DNA of 64,000 nucleotides from positions 16,473,967-16,537,966 of the forward strand of contig CM030842.1 of NCBI GenBank assembly GCA_018105865.1, given 5' to 3'. This document shows, piece after piece, positions 25,441-34,590 of this stretch. The position numbers were made by a program, and so were the translations under genes. Below the pieces are notes generated by a model. It worked only from the letters and a program-made list of their open reading frames with translations, made no database searches and had not been told where the DNA came from. The DNA comes from Metaphire vulgaris (Eukaryota; Annelida; Clitellata; Crassiclitellata; Megascolecidae). Position 1 is the first letter of the stretch, and each line of letters begins with the position of its first letter.

Positions 25441-25739
25441 GAGTGGCGGTTCCAGGAATTCTTGGTGGGGGATGAACATTGTTTTAGAAAGTTGGTGGGG
25501 GGTGAAAAGCAAAGAAGAAAAAAGACAAGAGAGCAAAGGTCATTGTTAGTGTTTTGCCTACTAAATATATTAATAAACCTTGCCAAAAAAGGCCGACAAG
25601 CAAAAAATAAGGCCATTCGCGTTATTTTTCATTAATTTTTTATAAACTCACCGGAAAATAGGCTTACAAGCAAAAAAAGTCATCCGGAACCCCGGTGGGG
25701 GATGCATCCCCAGTCATCGACATGGTGGAACCGCCACTG
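25441..25739. mobile_element. hAT-like MITE (GAGTGGCGGTTCC), 299 bp
   Basis: Ends GAGTGGCGGTTCCAGGAATT and ...GGAACCGCCACTG, with the perfect duplication AAGTCAAG (25433-25440, 25740-25747). The first base is G where C is expected. It contains two (G/T)ACAAGCAAAAAA phrases and shares its GGTGGGGGATGCATCCCC part with the copy at 23651. Confidence 0.88.
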
Positions 25740-25929
25740 AAGTCAAGCTTCCATTTGAGTTCAGAACAAGGTAAAGCGGATAAATCTCCTTCAAACCAAG
25801 ATCCTGGGCATAACAGGTTTGCTCATTAGCCAGATAGGCTCACTGCAGTCGACTATTATATCCCATTTGCACGAAACATAACATACTGATCTGTCAATGT
25901 AGATCAGGAGAGCCACAATAGGTACACTC

Positions 25930-26118
25930 CAGTGGCGGCTCCAGGATTTGGCAAGTGGGGGGGGCTTTGGGGTGGCAAATTCTAATAATTTGGGGGCCAA
26001 CCATTTGTTGTTAGGTATGTAGTATTAAGTATAGGGTCTCAACAGGGGGGGGCCAGTTGGGGGGGCAGGCACTCAATAGGGGCACGGGCCCCCGGGCGCC
26101 CCGTTGGAGCCGCCACTG
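25930..26118 (+). mobile_element. hAT-like MITE (CAGTGGCGGCTCC), copy 1
   Basis: 189 bp, ends CAGTGGCGGCTCCAGG and GGAGCCGCCACTG, with the perfect duplication GTACACTC (25922-25929, 26119-26126). Other copies are at 30034-30204 (inverted) and 63589-63778. Confidence 0.93.
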
Positions 26119-26666
26119 GTACACTCTTTTCAAATTTAAAACGAAAATGGAACGACGCAAGAGAAGAAGACTCGATCATTGGGGGTGAACAAACAATATT
26201 ATTAGCTCCGGAACAGTAATTATTTCCCCAAACTAAATCCAATGGCCTCGCCCGCCACAATAACACCGTTGGACGTTGAAACCAAACAAAAAAAACACAA
26301 CTAACGAAACGCAAAATCCATCATGGCCAATGATGAATGACTCAACACTTTCGAACATTCGTTAAACGCGCTGTTAACACAACAACAGGAACGTCGTATG
26401 ATACGATCTCATAAACGCTACTGTTAGTTCCGACCCGACTCCTAGGCCTTTTCATCGCCGGGAGATGTCATGGAGCACAGGTGGACCTGCTCGTGAGTCT
26501 GTCCTCTCCCACGGATCCGAGGACTGTACGTCTTAGCGCGAACATTTCTTCAAGTCAAATAAAAGCAGAAAAATGCACGAAGAAAAAGTTCTGACCGAAT
26601 GTACAGGGGGACGGTGAAAATCGTAAATAAAATTATCGTAGAACTGCTGGTAGTCGTGCACTCAGA

Positions 26667-27069
26667 CAGTGGCGTAGCCAGGATTTCTGGAAGGGGGGTT
26701 GGTTTTGATCATAACCAACTTCGAAAAATCTCGACAAGCAAAAGAAGACAATACTCATCTTCCGTCTTGTACTTTTTTCTTTTGCAGATGTGCTGACAAG
26801 CAAAAAAGGCCTTACATCCACAGGCGGATTTAGAGTTTAATATTTGGGTAGGCTAGCATGGAGGTCTATGGGCGCCATCCAGCACGCGACAGACCTGGTG
26901 TTGATGGAAAAAACAATTTTTTTGTTTTGGTGGGATTAGTTGGGTACCCTAACCTTTAATAAAATCCGCCTATGCTTACATCTTTACATTCTATAGCGCT
27001 TAGAAATTATTTTGGGCCGGCAGCCAAAAGGGGTTTGACCCCCTCAAAACCCTCTTGGCTACGCCACTG
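26667..27069. mobile_element. hAT-like MITE (CAGTGGCGTAGCC), 403 bp with a nested MITE
   Basis: Ends CAGTGGCGTAGCCAGG and GGCTACGCCACTG, with the perfect duplication CACTCAGA (26659-26666, 27070-27077). A 156-bp MITE (26819-26974) is inserted in it, so the original element was about 240 bp. It contains two GACAAGCAAAA phrases. Confidence 0.93.
26819..26974. mobile_element. Nested hAT-like MITE (CACAGGCGGATTTA), 156 bp
   Basis: Ends CACAGGCGGATTTAG and ...AAAATCCGCCTATG, with the perfect duplication CTTACATC (26811-26818, 26975-26982), inside the 403-bp element. Confidence 0.88.
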
Positions 27070-27202
27070 CACTCAGAATTCAAATTAATACGAACTTTGA
27101 GTAGCGCTTATTTCCGCTAAAGAAGATTTTACCCTTTAACTTTTATAATCTAGGGAGTTCTAAAATCATCTAAAAATACTTAATATCAAATCTGAAGATT
27201 AC

Positions 27203-27290
27203 CTTCTCCAAGTAACGATAAATACAGTTGTAAAGACGATTATAGTCAAGAAGATAAAGCCTCCGAGGACTGCGAATATGATGTGAAGAT
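27203..27290 (-). CDS. SVEP1-like receptor: transmembrane exon
   Basis: An exon with a single hydrophobic helix, LHIIFAVLGGFIFLTIIVFT then TVFIVTWRR. About 25 apolar residues followed by a basic stop-transfer WRR make it a type I membrane anchor. The donor is GTAATC in phase 2. Two acceptors 15 bases apart are visible: AG before 27305 and AG before 27290. Only the second gives an open frame when joined directly to the exon at 28482. Cytoplasmic exons must lie at lower coordinates and were not identified. An unrecognised exon between 27.3 and 28.5 kb cannot be excluded. Confidence 0.72.
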
Positions 27291-27536
27291 CTGGAGAACC
27301 ATGTTCTGCAATTTATGAATATAAGAACAATAATCAACGAGAATTTATCGAAAATATAAATTCTAAGGTCCTTAAAATGGTCGTCACAGTACATTCAAAA
27401 ATCCACGCAAATCCCGCAGCCTTTCTAATAGACCGTAATTCAACATGTACCACTGATCAAACTAAACGTATGTACGAATTAATAAAAACACACGATATTA
27501 TAACAACTTTTACAATCTCAGACACATACAGACATA

Positions 27537-27775
27537 CAAGGGCGCAAACCACTATCCATGTCCTCGTGTCCTGACGCGGGTATTTTTGGAGAGGTCGTGG
27601 ACATGGGCGTTTTTTGCTTTAAAAATGTTCGACAAGCAAAAAGGTCATCACTCGTAGTTTGTGCTTCTTTGTTTCTTTAACGTCCTGAAAAGCCTGACAA
27701 GCCAATATATGTTTAATGTTGAGAAATCATGACATGACCGTTTTTTCTGACCAGTTTTTCTGGTTTGCGCCACTG
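27537..27775. mobile_element. hAT-like MITE (CAGTGGCGCAAACC), 239 bp
   Basis: Ends CAAGGGCGCAAACCA and TGGTTTGCGCCACTG. TACAGACATA is directly repeated on both sides (27527-27536, 27776-27785), longer than the usual 8 bp, probably by chance. It contains the GACAAGCAAAAAGGTCATC phrase and lies in the receptor gene between the GCC and transmembrane exons. Confidence 0.85.
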
Positions 27776-28058
27776 TACAGACATATTCCAATGTCAGAAG
27801 ATGTCCTTAAGAGTAAGAAATCATACTTTTTACATAGTAAAGTTCTTCCGGAATGTCCGGCGGTTGGGTGTCATTTGAATCTACAATTTAAACACAGAGT
27901 TTCACGGGAATAATCGAAACTCTCCGTGAATTCACTGATGCTTCAAATATTGACGGCTCAGTTATTGACAAGAAACGCTGGAGCTGCAAGTCTAGCTAAA
28001 AACCTCACGGATTCTAATAATAATGTGCTACGCGCAAGACAGGGTAAAGGGGTGAAGG

Positions 28059-28122
28059 GAGGTCCCGTATTCGAGTCCAAGCGCTGGGTTCCGGCGCATA
28101 TCTCCGGCCTGGGCAATCAGCG
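28059..28122 (+). repeat. SINE-like phrase, second copy
   Basis: Counterpart of 18651-18720, with the same order of GGTCCC, TCGAG-CC, GGGTTCCGG, CATATC-CC and GCAATCAGC. It lies within an intron or 3' region of the receptor gene. Confidence 0.35.
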
Positions 28123-28481
28123 ACGTAGGTGGTATAACCCATTAATATGGGGTAAGTTGGATTGCTTCCTCCATACCCACGTTTTACCTCGCAGCATAAG
28201 CATATGGTCCATCATTACATATTGCATGGTCCTCAGTTTTTTAGTTTTCTAGTTTCTATTCAGAGAGTTCTGAAATTTTTAAGGGAAACGCTGTTGTTTA
28301 CACAAGGCTGTAAGAAATATTTCACATTGGCCCTAGCTAGGAGACTAGGCCTAATGGCGAAGTATGAACGCTTTTCAGCAGATAAAGAAAACCTTTACAC
28401 AGTATATGATCCACACAAATACGAAAGCTTAAACAGGAAAAGACCCCCCCCCCCAATGCAAATAACTGATCGCATAATTAC

Positions 28482-28640
28482 AGCATTCGAATTGACCGAC
28501 GGCTCCACGTCCGAAGGTGACCGTTCCTTCGGGGCACGGAACGCACTTCTGTTGACCAGGCGCTGGCTGGAAGAACCCCATCTCGCACAGGACACAAAGA
28601 TGGTGTTGGTTCAAAAAGTAACTGCCAGGTGCACATGCAG
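28482..28640 (-). CDS. SVEP1-like receptor: membrane-proximal GCC2/GCC3 module
   Basis: A 159-bp phase 1-1 exon after TTTTGTAG, with a GTAATT donor. It encodes AACAPGSYFLNQHHLCVLCE, MGFFQPAPGQQKCVPCPEGT and VTFGRGAVGQFEC. The C-x2-C, P-G-S-Y and C-V-P-C-P-E-G-T motifs are GCC2/GCC3 repeats. The exon's last base is T, so the choice of acceptor in the next exon decides between tyrosine and a stop codon (see findings). Confidence 0.9.
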
Positions 28641-28805
28641 CTACAAAATACAACCATAGAACGTACTGTACATCCACTGCATAGAGCATTCCTGATATGC
28701 TGGGTGCCGAATTTACCCGGGGTGCCGAAATAACCCCATTTACCCTACAATTAATTAGCGGTAATAACTGCCAATAGAAACTCATCGAACGTTGCTGCAA
28801 GTTCT

Positions 28806-29240
28806 TAATTCGTTTCATCACTCTTCAGAATTTTTGCATATCTATAGCCTACTGTAGCACTAGCATTGTCCAATTTCAAACAGTGTATCAAATTTATAAT
28901 ATTTTTGTGGTCCATAAAACCTGTAATAGAAGAAACCAGCTCTCTTAAGCGCCATCTTATCTCTCGATCGATTTTTTAGACATTTGACAGAGAATAGATT
29001 TCTGAAAGACTTTGTATAGTGTCGTTTCAAATGGCTCATTATTTTTCGTGCATTTTGGCATTTCGAAAGCTCTAAAAAAATTGAGACAGAATATATTGAC
29101 AATTCTAGTACGGTTTGACACAGCAAAGATGGGGACACAAGAATATGTGGGTTTAATTCGTTTCATCACTCTTCTGAATTTTTGCATATCTATAGCCTAC
29201 TGTAGCACTAGTCCTTGCATTGCCCAATTTCAAACAGGCC
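28806..29240 (-). repeat. Isolated Sat1 copy, about 1.25 monomers, inverted
   Basis: Reverse complement of the Sat1 monomer, diverged. TCGTTTCATCACTCTT recurs 348 bp apart (28810 and 29158), so there is one whole monomer plus about 85 bp of the next. The monomer length equals the long Sat1 class. It lies in a receptor-gene intron some 20 kb from the main array. Confidence 0.9.
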
Positions 29241-29392
29241 ATGTTGGCCCACCCAATATTTGGCTTGTGGCGCCCTCCATGGCTGCAACAACTTGAACTG
29301 AACTCCAACTCACCACTGTCATAATTATCTACCAGAAATATGAGATACTAGGAGCCTAGGAGACATCGAGCATATTACACGTCACCCAGTGG

Positions 29393-29557
29393 CGTAGTCA
29401 GGATTTCAGAATAGGGGGCACATCGACATTTCCGGGTAAAAAGTATTGACGGGCAAAAAAGTCGTCGTCTCAGGCGCTTTTAGATTTCGTGATCTCATAC
29501 TACCCCCACTCCCCCAACTGACAAATGGGGGCGGCGGGCACCTCCGTGGCTACGCCA
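29393..29557. mobile_element. hAT-like MITE remnant (CAGTGGCGTAGTCAGG)
   Basis: Left end CAGTGGCGTAGTCAGGATTT; right end GTGGCTACGCCAATA, which has lost the expected CACTG. Flanks share only TCACC. It contains ATTGACGGGCAAAAAAGTCG. Confidence 0.55.
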
Positions 29558-29699
29558 ATATTCTCACCACAGGGACTGAACAATGTATGCGAATAGCTGC
29601 TTATCTGTTTAACCGAGAGCTAGCCTGTCGACCCTGGTTTGTTTTTGGCAGTGTTCCAAGAATGTTCATAGCTTTGGTAAACCTAGTACCTCTGGACCA

Positions 29700-29878
29700 G
29701 GGATATTTTTACACCCCCTAACACCTCCTCCTCTCAAACCCCCCATCTGAGACCGACACTCCCAAAACCCCCAATCTTAGCCTGGGATGGCTTTTTTTGC
29801 TTGTCAGACTTTTTTGGCAGGGACCCCCAAAATATACCGACACCCCTCCCCCAAATTGATAATCCTAGAAATAACCCC
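29700..29878. mobile_element. CAGGGATAT-family MITE, second copy, inverted relative to 21528
   Basis: Left end CAGGGATATTTTTACACCCC; right end AATCCTAGAAATAACCCCG. It matches the MITE at 21528-21702 read in reverse. Flanks CTCTGGAC and CTCTGTCT share CTCTG only. The centre contains TTTTTTTGCTTGTCAG. Confidence 0.65.
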
Positions 29879-29906
29879 GCTCTGTCTGTACAGATCTTTA
29901 GAAGAG

Positions 29907-29907
<1 letters not shown>

Positions 29908-29956
<49 letters not shown>

Positions 29957-30011
29957 CATTTTTTCTAGTAATAATAATAATAATAATAATTATTATTATT
30001 ATTATTATTAT
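29908..30011. repeat. (AAT)n followed by (ATT)n, inverted
   Basis: Two AAT blocks separated by CATTTTTTCTAGT, then an ATT block that can pair with them. Confidence 0.95.
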
Positions 30012-30033
30012 GTAATTTTAAGTGGTCTAGGAG

Positions 30034-30204
30034 CAGTGGCGGCTCCACCAGGGGGCCCGTGCCCCTATTGAGTGTCTGGCCCCCAAGTGCCCCCAGTTGG
30101 GACCCTATACTTAATGCTACATACATTAAACAACAAATGGTTGGCCCCCATGATTAGAAGTTGCCACCAACGCCCCCACTTGCCAAATCCTAGAGCCGCC
30201 ACTG
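30034..30204 (-). mobile_element. hAT-like MITE (CAGTGGCGGCTCC), copy 2
   Basis: 171 bp, inverted relative to copy 1, ends CAGTGGCGGCTCCACC and GAGCCGCCACTG. Flanks TCTAGGAG and TTTAGGAG (7 of 8). It lies in the receptor gene about 140 bp from the exon at 30344. Confidence 0.9.
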
Positions 30205-30343
30205 TTTAGGAGGCTAAGTAAGCTAATGTGAAAACCACTGATGAGATGCCATATAAATGTGATACATTGGTCGTTATTATTAATTGATTAGATGCTGTCA
30301 GTTAATTGCATTTACCAGCCGTAGACCCTGTCAGTGTACGTAC

Positions 30344-30535
30344 CGCAGTGCAGTCCGTCCTTGGAGAGCATCTCTCCAGGAAGACAGACGATGGAATCGA
30401 ATACTGTCGTCTGCCTGGAATCCAGTTTAACCTTTGATCCGTTGAAATCAACGTACAAGGAACCGTCTTCCGACTCTTTCAGCAGATGTCTTCCCAAGTC
30501 CTGCATCTCCGTCTTCACTTTCTTTATCTCCATTT
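30344..30535 (-). CDS. SVEP1-like receptor: SVEP1-specific region, part 2
   Basis: A 192-bp phase 1-1 exon with acceptor GCTGTTAG and donor GTACGT. It encodes a charged helix (EMEIKKVKTEMQDLGRHLLK), then LYVDFNGSKVKLDSRQTT and SIVCLPGEMLSKDGLHC. In SVEP1 the same place holds a long helix followed by a beta segment and C-x-PG-x5-9-C leading into the GCC2/GCC3 repeats. Joined to the next exon it reads LHC-AACAPGSYF. Confidence 0.85.
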
Positions 30536-30565
30536 CTAACAGCGCAATCAATACCAATCAATACT

Positions 30566-30678
30566 GTTCACTAGGAACCTTAAAACATATTTATTTAACA
30601 TCTCCTATTAGGGACATTTGTAAAGCACTCTTGACTTTAGCCTTCGCTATGCGTATTGCGCTATATGAAATTGTCAGA

Positions 30679-30733
<55 letters not shown>
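30566..30733 (+). mobile_element. LINE 3' end: ORF2 C-terminus, 3' UTR and (AAT)n tail
   Basis: A plus frame reads RNLKTYLFNIS, the usual last block of CR1/L2-type ORF2, followed by GCGTATTGCGCTATATGAAATT and about 17 AAT repeats. It begins about 30 bp upstream of the receptor exon at 30535. Confidence 0.75.
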
Positions 30734-30734
<1 letters not shown>

Positions 30735-30877
30735 CAGACATTGGCGGATCAGAGAGATAACCACCACGCAAGGCAAAACGCAATGCGTAAAACGCAAACG
30801 GCCAGGCGGATACTTAGACTAAGAGGCCTGAACCAAGCCAATAACCGCGCGAGGCTGACACGCTACTAACAGTAAGG

Positions 30878-30920
30878 GGCCATCCATATATTACGTACCT
30901 CCCTCTCGGACCTGTCCAAC
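30878..30920 (+). mobile_element. PIF/Harbinger-like TIR fragment
   Basis: TAA followed by GGGGCCATCCATATATTACG, the end sequence of the elements at 24908 and 33726. No matching second end was found, so it is a solo end or truncated copy. Confidence 0.55.
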
Positions 30921-30942
30921 TTCTGCTGTTATATCTTAGGCC

Positions 30943-31108
30943 CAGTGTTTTATCCAGACCCCAGGCCTTTGGGGGGGAGGAGGGAATTGAGTTGTCTGGA
31001 GGGGAAAACGATTCAATGCAAAAAATGTATGTCACTGCTGAAATTTGGGGGGGGGCGTATTTGAGTTTCTTTGGGAGATCCTCCATAACAGGCCTGAATA
31101 AAACACTG
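30943..31108. mobile_element. CAGTGTTTTATC MITE, relative of the CAGTGTTTATTCTAG family
   Basis: Ends CAGTGTTTTATCCAGACC and GGCCTGAATAAAACACTG, 166 bp. Flanks do not repeat. It stops 38 bp before the receptor exon ending at 31146. Confidence 0.6.
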
Positions 31109-31145
31109 GCTGACGATAGCAACGACACAACCACTGCCAACTGAC

Positions 31146-31460
31146 CCCGCTTTCCCCCGCCGCCGGCCCCATCAGACGGATGTCTCGTGTGGTAAGTGAG
31201 CGAAACCGATACGTTGACCGTCGGCTGCGACGGAACGGCCCTCCGCTGTCGGCCCCCGTCGTCCTCGCCCAGACGGCAGCCGACGATGCCGGGACTGTCG
31301 AGGGAGCAGGATCCGCGTCGGACGCAGTCGAGGTCGGCGGTTGCCTCCTTCGCCCGCCGGGCGACGATCTGCTGGAGAGCGGCTCGGGTCTCCTCCGACG
31401 TGCATTCGAGCGGCAGCGACGATCGGAACTCGTACCTGATCTCCTCCGGATTCAGTTTTT
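31146..31460 (-). CDS. SVEP1-like receptor: SVEP1-specific cysteine region, part 1
   Basis: About 315 bp after acceptor TATATAG, phase 1. The protein starts EKLNPEEIRYEFRSSLPLEC, continues with a helical stretch (TRAALQQIVARRAKEATADL), then DCVRRGSCSLD and VNVSVSLTYHT. This follows the SVEP1 stretch between the atypical sushi and the GCC repeats: aromatic strand, Cys, amphipathic helix, paired Cys, then a beta-rich V-x-V-x-V segment. The 3' edge is inferred from a phase-1 GTCAGT donor at 31145. The exon is GC-rich compared with the surrounding AT-rich sequence. Confidence 0.8.
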
Positions 31461-31514
31461 CTATATATAGGAACAACCGGAATGAACCGCATGCATACTT
31501 ACATGCATACAAAC

Positions 31515-31695
31515 GTACATACATACTTCACATACTGTCCACACAAGAGAATGCAGAACAATGCAAATGTAACTTCAACCAAATGACCAGGGCAGCAAGA
31601 GACAGACAGAAGTGGAAGGAACTCATTCAGATCCATCGTCCAACTCCCTTGACTTTGGCAGACGCCACGCGTACGTCGCTATATAAATTGTCTAG

Positions 31696-31752
<57 letters not shown>
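31515..31752 (+). mobile_element. LINE 3' end with coding remnant and (AAT)n tail
   Basis: A plus frame reads TRAARDRQKWKELIQIHRP, like the DR-x-KW-x-x-L endings of LINE ORFs, then CGCTATATAAATTGTCTAGA and about 19 AAT repeats, the same tail as at 12.3 and 30.7 kb. It starts about 50 bp from the receptor exon at 31460, on the opposite strand. Confidence 0.65.
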
Positions 31753-31754
<2 letters not shown>

Positions 31755-31782
31755 TCAATGGGGAACGATGGAAGGCAAGAAT

Positions 31783-31845
31783 GAAGACATACATACATAC
31801 ATACATGCACACATACATGCATACATACATGCATACAAGTACATG
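31783..31845. repeat. (ACAT)n microsatellite
   Basis: About 60 bp of ACATACAT with GC variants. Confidence 0.9.
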
Positions 31846-31974
31846 ACATCATAACATGATCCACCATATAGCCTGTCATCTGGTTGTCAGGTCTGATATC
31901 CTGGATTCCTGCCTGATATCCGGTATTTGACTTCGATCTCATGCGATTAGAATTTGAGGTGTCATCGGGATGAT

Positions 31975-32198
31975 CAGGCCCCCGTCTTTACGTGTTAAAA
32001 ATCGGGCACAGTGCCCGGGGCCCCGAGCATCTTAGGGGCCCCGCACAAAAACGCGATGACTTTTTTGTTTTTGTTTTGCTTGTCAACATTGAAAAACGTT
32101 TGAAGATTACCTTTTTTGCTTGTCAACATCTGATATTCAGCAAGGGCCCCGTAGGCCGCCAGGTGCCCGGGTCCTCACACAGATATGAGACGGACCTG
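31975..32198 (+). mobile_element. CAGGCCC MITE, copy 1, on the left side of a Sat2 pair
   Basis: Ends CAGGCCCCCGTC and GACGGACCTG. Inside are GTGCCCGGGGCCCCG, two TTTTGCTTGTCAACAT phrases and GGTGCCCGGGT. Its right neighbour is GCCCTACT, the start of Sat2 sequence. A second copy faces it at 33006-33226. Confidence 0.8.
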
Positions 32199-33005
32199 GC
32201 CCTACTAGCCATTCCACAAGATATTCGGCAGGACTTTCATTTAGTTGACGTGCCTCGTTCTCATGCAGTCTATAGTCAATGGCGTCGTTAGTGTGTATTA
32301 TGAAAGGGCTGGGTGTGCTCTATTTCGAACCATGTAGATCGCAATTGAGAAGGATATAATAGATTATTCTTGCAAAGGTTAAAGCAATGAAGATGGAACA
32401 AGAGGAAAATGTGGACTTTGTCGGAGAATTTCTTCAAATCGATTAGATTTTTCCATATCTAGGCCCATACGCCCCCTATTCAACGGGCCTTCAATTGCCT
32501 TCTCTCACACAGCGAATTAATGATAAAACTTGTTTTCGATATCTACAGTATAAAACCTGCTGTAAAATGAATCAGATATCTTAATAGGCTGCTCTTCCCT
32601 CGATTGCCCTACTAGCCATTCCACTAGATATTCGGCAGGACTTTCATTTAGTTGATGTGCCTCGTTCTCCTACAGTCAATGGCGTTAGTGCGTAGTATGA
32701 AATGGCTGGAGGTGTTGTATTTCGAACCCTGGAGATCAAAATTGAGAAAGATATTATTGATTATTCTTGCATAGGTTAAAGCAATGAAGATGGAACAAGA
32801 GGATAATGTGGACTTTGTCGGAGAATTTCTTCAAATCGAATAGATTTTTCCATATCTAGGCCCATACGCCCCCTATTCAACGGGCCTTCAATTGCCTTCT
32901 CTCACACAGCGAATTAATGATAAAACTTGTTTTCGATATCTATCAAACCTGTTGTATAATGAACCAGATACCTTAATACACTGCTCTTCCTTCCATCGGC
33001 CTACT
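32199..33005 (-). repeat. Sat2 outlier: two diverged monomers, inverted
   Basis: About 807 bp equal to two Sat2 monomers in reverse orientation to most of the main array, beginning GCCCTACTAGCC and ending CGGCCTACT. Diverged from the main array by several percent. Bounded on both sides by copies of the CAGGCCC MITE. It lies in the intron between the sushi and SVEP1-specific exons, separate from the main array. Confidence 0.9.
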
Positions 33006-33226
33006 CAGGCCCCTCTTTGCGTGTTAAAAATCGGGCACAGTGCCCGGGGCCTCGCGCATCTTAGCGGCCCCGCGCAAAAACACGACTTTTTGTTTTTGTT
33101 TTCTTGTCAACATTGAAAAACGTTTGAAAATGACCTTTTTCGATTGTCAACATTTGATCTTCAGCAAGCTCCCCGCAGGCAGACCGCCAGGTGCCCGGGG
33201 TCTCACCCAGATATGAGACGGGCTTG
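33006..33226 (+). mobile_element. CAGGCCC MITE, copy 2, on the right side of a Sat2 pair
   Basis: Same orientation and content as 31975-32198. Left flank GGCCTACT nearly equals the right flank of copy 1 (GCCCTACT). Right flank GGTGTCAT equals 31958-31965, left of copy 1. Confidence 0.8.
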
Positions 33227-33412
33227 GGTGTCATCATTCTATGCCTTCTGAGGTGGCGCTATAGAAGTTAACGATCAGACAGATTAGGATCACTAGGACA
33301 CATCGTCACAGCCGCACAGAAAACTTGAAAACACCCAAACTTGAAAATGTTTAATCTCCTATAAACCTATCCAAAGAACGTTCTTAATTTAATCTATAGG
33401 CGCTTTACCGAC

Positions 33413-33622
33413 CGGTACAGGCGGGGAGCAGAGCCCTCGGGTTGTCCGGCGACTCGTGCGGCCAGAGGTGGGACGTGGATCGACCGCATGCGTAGACCGG
33501 AAGGACGGTGCTGTGGAACGTGTAGCCGTCCTCGCATCGAGCGGTGCACAGGGTCAGGTCCTCGGTGGCGTTCACCTCGCATCGAATACTTCCCTGGTAT
33601 GGACGGCGCAGTCGCTTGCACT
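33413..33622 (-). CDS. SVEP1-like receptor: sushi (CCP)-like module
   Basis: About 210 bp, read as QCKRLRRPYQGSIRCEVNAT, a middle part with C-x3-C and DGYTFHST, then YACGRSTSHLW and LLPAC. The C...P..G...C...C...GY.F...Y.C...W...C spacing is a sushi/CCP fold and matches the atypical sushi before the SVEP1-specific region. Phase 1 at the 3' side needs the donor GTCGGT; a stronger-looking GTAAAG four bases on would break frame with the next exon. The acceptor (GGCAAAG) is also weak, so exon edges are less certain than the coding content. Confidence 0.82.
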
Positions 33623-33725
33623 CTTTGCCGTTCGAAAATCAGTGACAGAAGAACAAATACACGAGAATGCTATACTCCCACTGTCTCCTCAACGAGTTTC
33701 ATTATCGAAACAACGTAGAAGATAA

Positions 33726-34141
33726 GGGGCCGTCCATAAATGACGTCACAAGTCGTCACAAAAGTCAGACCACTAAAAAATGACGCCACAACGCGCTGAC
33801 CCCAACCCCCATCTTTTTAATGTCTAAATCAATGTTTCAATTGACTTGTTTCTTGAACGAAGCGGGTATTGCAATGAATTCGTTTGAAAATACTCGTTAT
33901 AATTATTATAGTTGAAGCGAAATTCTAAAACATTTTCAAATTCTTTTTAACAAATGAATTATAAGTGTAAAATACGTTCAACTTCGCTCTAACGTACATT
34001 GTAGCATTGCGGTATTAAAGCAATATTTAGTATTATGTGATGACACATTTCTTGAAACCCCCCTCCTCCCCCGTCGCCACACATCGTCACAAATGTTTGA
34101 ACACCTCCCCTAAGTGCGTGACGTCATTTATGGACGGTCCC
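33726..34141. mobile_element. PIF/Harbinger-like MITE, 416 bp, TAA TSD
   Basis: TIRs GGGGCCGTCCATAAATGACG and, inverted, GGGACCGTCCATAAATGACG, flanked by TAA (33723-33725, 34142-34144). It lies in the intron between the TSP1 and sushi exons. Confidence 0.85.
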
Positions 34142-34590
34142 TAAGGAGTTTCAGTTCATTAAAAAACAGATATGGGTGTAGATATAGAATCTTATGTCCT
34201 ATGTAACTATGCGACTAAAGAACAATTTAAATATACTAGATGATTACACTGAAATATAACAAACTATTAATTATCAACACATGGTTTAGGCGTATTAGTA
34301 AGCACGCGTTTCCAGGCACATTGCTGCACTGCTGCAATTTTTGGGGAGGAGATGGGAACAGGATAGACAGTTGCCTAACGTTGCTCCTGTAACAGCATCT
34401 GAATTACACACATAGGAACTTTAATTGCACATAGGAACATTAGGCCCACACTGTAACTGGAACCAACACGGGAGAAGGAACTGAAGTCAAAGCATTTCTG
34501 CTCTGTGTTATCAGACGAAACAAAAAGAGTCAGAACTTGAATCTTCGGACATTTTAAACGCTTCGAAGAGGAAGATAAATCCGGACTTAC
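34142..34590. other. Intron sequence, nothing recognised
   Basis: AT-rich sequence between the Harbinger-like MITE and the TSP1 exon. Confidence 0.5.

Noticed and set aside
26340..26620. Possible promoter or first exon near 26.4-26.6 kb (locally higher GC)
   Set aside because: Frames close quickly and no signal peptide or MFSD14 N-terminus is encoded.
31180..31699. Plus-strand frames of 96 and 167 codons
   Set aside because: Antisense shadow of the GC-rich SVEP1-like exon; only the last part (LINE C-terminus) is meaningful.
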